From positions 1 to 9,518 of the forward strand of contig JAISMZ010000186.1 in NCBI GenBank assembly GCA_031276475.1: a DNA stretch of 9,518 nt. Reading direction: 5' to 3'. Made by a program: the position numbers and the translations under genes. Shown piece by piece: positions 6,779-9,518 of the stretch. Numbering within the stretch: position 1 is the first letter of the stretch; every line of letters starts with the position of its first letter. Source of the stretch: Coriobacteriales bacterium. GTDB lineage: Bacteria; Actinomycetota; Coriobacteriia; Coriobacteriales; UBA8131. Below the pieces are notes generated by a model. The model saw nothing but the letters and a program-made list of their open reading frames with translations, ran no database searches and had not been told where the DNA came from.

Positions 6779-8398
6779 CTACTCCCAATCGAACAAAGTC
6801 AGCGTGTCCTCCGGGTAGATCTTCACGCGGCCTTTGGGGGTAACCGCCGTGCCATCTTCGCGCACGATGCTGACTATCAGTCGCGTCTCGGGCAGATGGA
6901 GGTCTTTAATCTGGTGCCCGACCCAGGGGTTGCTTGCTTCAACCAGCATCTGGGTAATCGTGGTATGCGCATCGCCCGTGTACTGCTCGCCGGCAAGTAC
7001 CAGCACGTCTCCGGGTAACACGACGGTATCGCCGCGCGGCGCGATGGTCGTATCCCCGCGTTTGATCAACACGATAAGAATGTGTGAGCCCAGGGGGATG
7101 TCGCGAATCGCGCGGTGGGCCCAACCGCTGTCCTCCTCCACAGCAATCCGAAAAAAGGAATGTGCGCTCTGTTCCTGAAAGTCATTAAAGGAGAGCTGGT
7201 AGTCCAACGTATCGTCCACCATATCCAGCTTGCGGGCGACGGGGGCAAACAGCGTACCTTGCACGGAGATTGAAAGCAGGGCGACTATCAGGATCATCGA
7301 GAAGAGGTCGCTTTGCAGCACCACGTCTGAGGCCAGGGCTAAAAAGACAAACACGATGGAGGCTGCGCCGCGCAGTCCCGCCCAGGAGATGAACAGGCAT
7401 TTGCGCCAGTCGTTGCGCACGCCGCCGGGCTTGAAGAGCGGAAATATCGCAAAGGTCGCCAATGGTCGGGCAACCAGTACCAGAAAAGCTGTCAGCGCCA
7501 GCCCCGGCAGGATCATCGCCGGTAGGCGCTCGGGAGTGGCCATCAGTCCCAAAAGGAAGAAGATCATGATCTGGGCCAGCCAGTCGATGGAGTCAAAAAG
7601 CGTAACGATATGCGCGCGTTTGGGAATCTTGGCGTTGCCGAGGATGATGCCGCAGAGATAGGTGGCCAGGTAGCCGTTACCGCCAAAGTACGAGGCCAGA
7701 GCATAGGAGAGGATAGATACCGCTATCACTAAAAGCAAGTTCATGCCCTCGGGCAGCCGCTGCCCGACTTTCTTCAGCACCCAGACCGTGCCCACGGCGA
7801 TAGCCACGCCAACGAGCACGCCGCCCAGCAGCTGGATGATCACCGTGAGAAAGACCGTGTCGGCGTTCTGTCCCTGCAAGATGATAATTGCCACCACCGT
7901 CAGCATGTAGGCCGGCAGGTCGTTACAGCCGCCTTCAATCTCTAAGACCGAGGCGGTATTAAAGCGCAGGGAGAGTTTTTCAGAGCGTAATATGGAGAAG
8001 ATCGAGGCGGCGTCGATGCAGGAGACCACCGATCCGATGAGAAAGCTTTCGGCCCATCCCAGGCCAAAGACCAGGTGCGCGAAGAGGGTCACCGCGCCGG
8101 CGGTGATCACCACGCCGAGGGTGGAGTACAGTACGCTCTCGGCCACCACCGGCCGGGCCGTCTTCCAGTTGGTGCCAAAGCCGCCATAAAAGATGATAAA
8201 GACCAATGCCAGCGAGCAGATGGTCTCCGCAACTTCATAATCGTCAAAGTGGATTGGCCCCCAAGGTCCAACACTTCCCGCCAACAGGCCAAGAACCAGA
8301 AACATGATCAGCGCCGGCACGCCAAAGCGATGCAGCGGCTGAGAGGCTGCGATGCAGACGATGACGATGAATGAACCCAGTATCAGGGCAGTGAGCAT
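6779..8398 (-). CDS. CPA1-family cation/proton antiporter, NhaP2 (potassium/proton) type, with RCK_C-like tail
   Basis: Inner-membrane antiporter of 539 residues exchanging K+ or Na+ for protons, for ion and pH balance. About 12-13 hydrophobic segments fill residues 1-385. CPA1 hallmarks are GSVVSCIDAASIFSILR (122-138, Asp129), EIEGGCNDLPAY (153-164, Asn159 and Asp160), LFDSIDWLAQIMIFFLLGL (267-285) and SWAGLRGAASIVF (338-350). The hydrophilic tail has an RCK_C (TrkA_C) domain at about 412-485 and a second similar segment at 490-537; both contain the PGD or PED turn typical of that fold. No nucleotide-binding TrkA_N domain is present. The frame stays open upstream to 9241, but the ATG at 8398 is correct: GAGGAG lies 7 bases before it, and the upstream extension is a low-complexity antisense of the ABC gene. 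The NhaP2-like family is secure; K+ versus Na+ preference is inferred from the tail and overall similarity. Confidence 0.92.
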   Translation of the reverse strand: MLTALILGSFIVIVCIAASQPLHRFGVPALIMFLVLGLLAGSVGPWGPIHFDDYEVAETICSLALVFIIFYGGFGTNWKTARPVVAESVLYSTLGVVITAGAVTLFAHLVFGLGWAESFLIGSVVSCIDAASIFSILRSEKLSLRFNTASVLEIEGGCNDLPAYMLTVVAIIILQGQNADTVFLTVIIQLLGGVLVGVAIAVGTVWVLKKVGQRLPEGMNLLLVIAVSILSYALASYFGGNGYLATYLCGIILGNAKIPKRAHIVTLFDSIDWLAQIMIFFLLGLMATPERLPAMILPGLALTAFLVLVARPLATFAIFPLFKPGGVRNDWRKCLFISWAGLRGAASIVFVFLALASDVVLQSDLFSMILIVALLSISVQGTLFAPVARKLDMVDDTLDYQLSFNDFQEQSAHSFFRIAVEEDSGWAHRAIRDIPLGSHILIVLIKRGDTTIAPRGDTVVLPGDVLVLAGEQYTGDAHTTITQMLVEASNPWVGHQIKDLHLPETRLIVSIVREDGTAVTPKGRVKIYPEDTLTLFDWE

Positions 8399-8405
8399 GG
8401 GGTGT

Positions 8406-8411
8406 CTCCTC
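8406..8411 (-). promoter_or_regulatory. Ribosome binding site setting the antiporter start
   Basis: On the minus strand GAGGAG lies 7 bases before the ATG at 8398. This strong Shine-Dalgarno match rejects the much longer open frame that extends upstream through the leader and the divergent gene. Confidence 0.8.
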
Positions 8412-8433
8412 TTCTGCGTATGTCCTTGTTGGT

Positions 8434-8507
8434 GGCGCCTGGTGACAGGTAGATCTCTGCCTGGGCGCCGCTGGGGTTTTGCCTGGTTGTTGCCGGCTGC
8501 CGTCACC
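8434..8507 (-). other. Structured 5' leader of the antiporter mRNA, class unknown
   Basis: Two copies of GGCGCC (8434-8439 and 8464-8469) can pair, with an inner CAGG/CCTG stem (8446-8449 with 8460-8463) around a 10-base loop. An alternative pairing joins GGTGAC (8441-8446) to GTCACC (8502-8507), and it shares bases with the first hairpin, so the two folds exclude each other. The stretch lies in the 162-base gap between divergent genes, inside a probable leader of about 150 bases. I see no match to the c-di-AMP, Mg2+ or other riboswitch consensus I know. GC-rich DNA forms such stems by chance, so function is uncertain. Confidence 0.3.
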
Positions 8508-8543
8508 ACAAGGGGAGACGGCGCGTTTGCCCGCCAGTTCCGG

Positions 8544-8562
8544 TATAGTTCCATTGTACTAT
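8544..8562 (+). promoter_or_regulatory. Candidate -10 box and inverted repeat at the ABC ATPase start
   Basis: TATAGT (8544-8549) resembles a -10 box only 11 bases before the ATG at 8561, implying a leader of a few bases at most. No good -35 is seen. ATAGT (8545-8549) and ACTAT (8558-8562) form a small inverted repeat with an 8-base centre that also covers the antiporter -10 box. No Shine-Dalgarno sequence precedes the ATG, which agrees with a nearly leaderless transcript. Confidence 0.35.
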
Positions 8563-8583
8563 GCTTTGCTTCTCCAATGTCAG
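8553..8583 (-). promoter_or_regulatory. Candidate antiporter promoter
   Basis: On the minus strand CTGACA (8583 to 8578; 5 of 6 consensus) and TACAAT (8558 to 8553; 5 of 6) are spaced 19 bases, slightly long. Transcription would start near 8546 and leave a leader of about 150 bases. The -35 box lies inside the first codons of the divergent ABC gene, so the two genes would share regulatory DNA. Confidence 0.4.
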
Positions 8584-9518
8584 TTATTCTTATGCGGCTG
8601 GCCAGATGCCCGCCGTGAACCGTGTTAGCCTGATGCTCATGCCGGCGCGGCGCGTTGCTTTGCTTGGAGCCAACGGTTCCGGTAAGTCTACCGTGGCGCG
8701 GTTGGCCAATGCCCTGCTGTTGCCCACGGAGGGTAGCGTGACGCTCAGGGCAGATGTGGCTGCGGATGCTGCGGCTGCAGGTGCGGGCGATGCTGCGGCT
8801 GCGGGTGCGGGCGATGCTGCGGCTGCCAAAGCTGTGGAGGATGACGCCTCGGCAATCGCAGTCGGAGCCGTCCTGCGCGAACTGCGCAGCAAGGTTGCCT
8901 TGGTGATGCAGGATCCCGACCAGCAGATTGTTGCCTCCACGGTTTTTTCGGAGGTCGCCTTTGGGCCGCAGAACCTCGGGCTGCCCGCCGACGAGATACA
9001 CCAGCGCGTCGCCGAGGCACTGTGCGGCGTTGGCCTTTCTGGCTTTGAGCAGCGCGACCCCAATGCGCTTTCTGGCGGTGAGAAGCAGCGACTGGTGATT
9101 GCCGGAGCCCTGGCGATGCGTCCGCGCTTCCTCGTTCTTGATGAGCCAAGCTCGATGCTTGACGCCGTCGCCCGTGCCGAGGTGCTCGCGGCCGTCGCCG
9201 CGCAACAACAACGCGGCTGCGGCATCCTCCAGATCACCCACGACCTTGACGAGGCGCTGGAGGCTGACACTGTGCTGATACTGGAGGCCGGTCAGCTGGT
9301 CTTCTCGGGCAGCCCCAAGCAGCTTTTGAACAGAAGCCGCCGCGAGCCGGACTGGCTGGTTGCCTTGGGGTTGGCGCTGCCCGCTGGCCTGGCCGAGGAG
9401 CTGCGGCGTCCAGACACGATGCGCTGGGAGGTTGCGGCGGGGGCGGCGGGGGGGCGGCCAAGGGAAACCCCCCCCCCCCCCCCCCCCCCCCCCCCGGGGG
9501 CGGGGGGCCCCCCCCCCC
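8561..9518 (+). CDS. ECF-transporter-type ABC ATPase (CbiO/EcfA-like), 3' end lost in the contig end
   Basis: Cytosolic ATPase that would power an energy-coupling-factor importer for a vitamin or metal, with an EcfT and an S component not seen here. Motifs by residue: FSNVSYSYAAG (4-14), Walker A GANGSGKST (36-44), Q-loop MQDPDQQ (116-122, with the DPDQQ form typical of EcfA/CbiO), signature LSGGEKQR (170-177), Walker B FLVLDEP (190-196), D-loop Asp201 and switch His227. An Ala/Gly-rich tandem repeat sits between the first strands and the Q-loop, where related proteins have a short VDG-type loop. The tail (LGLALPAGLAEELRR) is EcfA-like. The stop was not reached, and the sequence becomes unreliable from about 9430, so the true end lies near or past residue 290. 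The ATG at 8561 lacks a Shine-Dalgarno, but an in-frame stop at 8546 and the N-terminal match fix it. EcfA1 versus EcfA2 cannot be decided. Confidence 0.9.
   Translation, partial: MLCFSNVSYSYAAGQMPAVNRVSLMLMPARRVALLGANGSGKSTVARLANALLLPTEGSVTLRADVAADAAAAGAGDAAAAGAGDAAAAKAVEDDASAIAVGAVLRELRSKVALVMQDPDQQIVASTVFSEVAFGPQNLGLPADEIHQRVAEALCGVGLSGFEQRDPNALSGGEKQRLVIAGALAMRPRFLVLDEPSSMLDAVARAEVLAAVAAQQQRGCGILQITHDLDEALEADTVLILEAGQLVFSGSPKQLLNRSRREPDWLVALGLALPAGLAEELRRPDTMRWEVAAGAAGGRPRETPPPPPPPPPGAGGPPP
8765..8827 (+). repeat. 24-bp tandem repeat inside the ABC ATPase
   Basis: Two full copies (8765-8788 and 8789-8812) and a partial 15-base third (8813-8827) of a unit encoding D-A-A-A-A-G-A-G. The full copies differ by one base (GCA against GCG). 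The period is a multiple of three, so copy number can change without shifting frame. It lies in the beta-subdomain region between Walker A and the Q-loop. Confidence 0.85.
9430..9518. other. Low-complexity C/G contig end, probable sequencing or assembly artefact
   Basis: G-rich runs start near 9437. An uninterrupted run of 28 C follows (9468-9495), then 5 G, 1 C, 6 G and 11 C to the edge. Nothing like it occurs elsewhere in the window, and it would encode only polyproline and polyglycine at the end of an otherwise ordinary ATPase. It should not be read as biology. Confidence 0.85.

Noticed and set aside
8399..9241. Upstream extension of the antiporter frame, which would give an 820-residue protein
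   Set aside because: A strong ribosome binding site precedes the ATG at 8398. The extension is low-complexity Arg/Ser/His-rich protein antisense to an ABC ATPase with all its motifs.
8590..9461. Minus-strand frames of 75-226 residues rich in Ser, Ala, Arg and Pro
   Set aside because: They are antisense to the ABC ATPase, and their composition is what GC-rich coding DNA yields in a shadow frame.

Overview
The window looks like moderately GC-rich chromosomal DNA from a Gram-positive actinobacterium. Secreted proteins ending in triple cell-wall-binding repeats of the CWB2 type (Pfam PF04122), a YDG/MBG-like surface domain, an NhaP2-type antiporter and an EcfA-type ATPase together point to Coriobacteriia (Olsenella, Atopobium or Eggerthella relatives). 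That placement is an inference from gene content, not from a marker gene. The right edge decays into runs of C and G and appears to be the artefactual end of an assembled contig.

Layout: (1) 1-1369, minus: the 5' end and nearly all of a mannose-1-phosphate guanylyltransferase / mannose-6-phosphate isomerase (manC type), running off the left edge. (2) 1370-1538: divergent intergenic region with a perfect 22-bp palindrome and a consensus -10 box. (3) 1539-4703, plus: a secreted 1054-residue subtilisin-family (S8) protease with prodomain, Ig-like and YDG-like domains and three CWB2 repeats. (4) 4779-6698, plus: a secreted 639-residue GH25 muramidase, also ending in three CWB2 repeats. (5) 6779-8398, minus: a 539-residue CPA1 cation/proton antiporter of NhaP2 type with a cytosolic RCK_C-like tail, preceded by a GC-rich leader able to fold. 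(6) 8561 to the right edge, plus: an ECF-transporter-type ABC ATPase carrying an Ala/Gly-rich tandem repeat inside its nucleotide-binding domain.

How they fit: the protease and muramidase are both exported and both carry the same non-covalent wall-anchoring cassette, so they probably sit on the same wall polymer. The divergent manC makes GDP-mannose, a precursor for surface glycans. In Clostridioides difficile, CWB2 proteins bind a mannose-containing anionic polymer whose genes lie next to cwp genes, so this arrangement may be an analogous anchor-plus-anchored module (inference). The antiporter and the ABC ATPase are divergent from each other and have no evident link to the wall genes.

No rRNA, tRNA, CRISPR array, insertion sequence or phage gene was seen. 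No gene-free stretch exceeds 300 bases.
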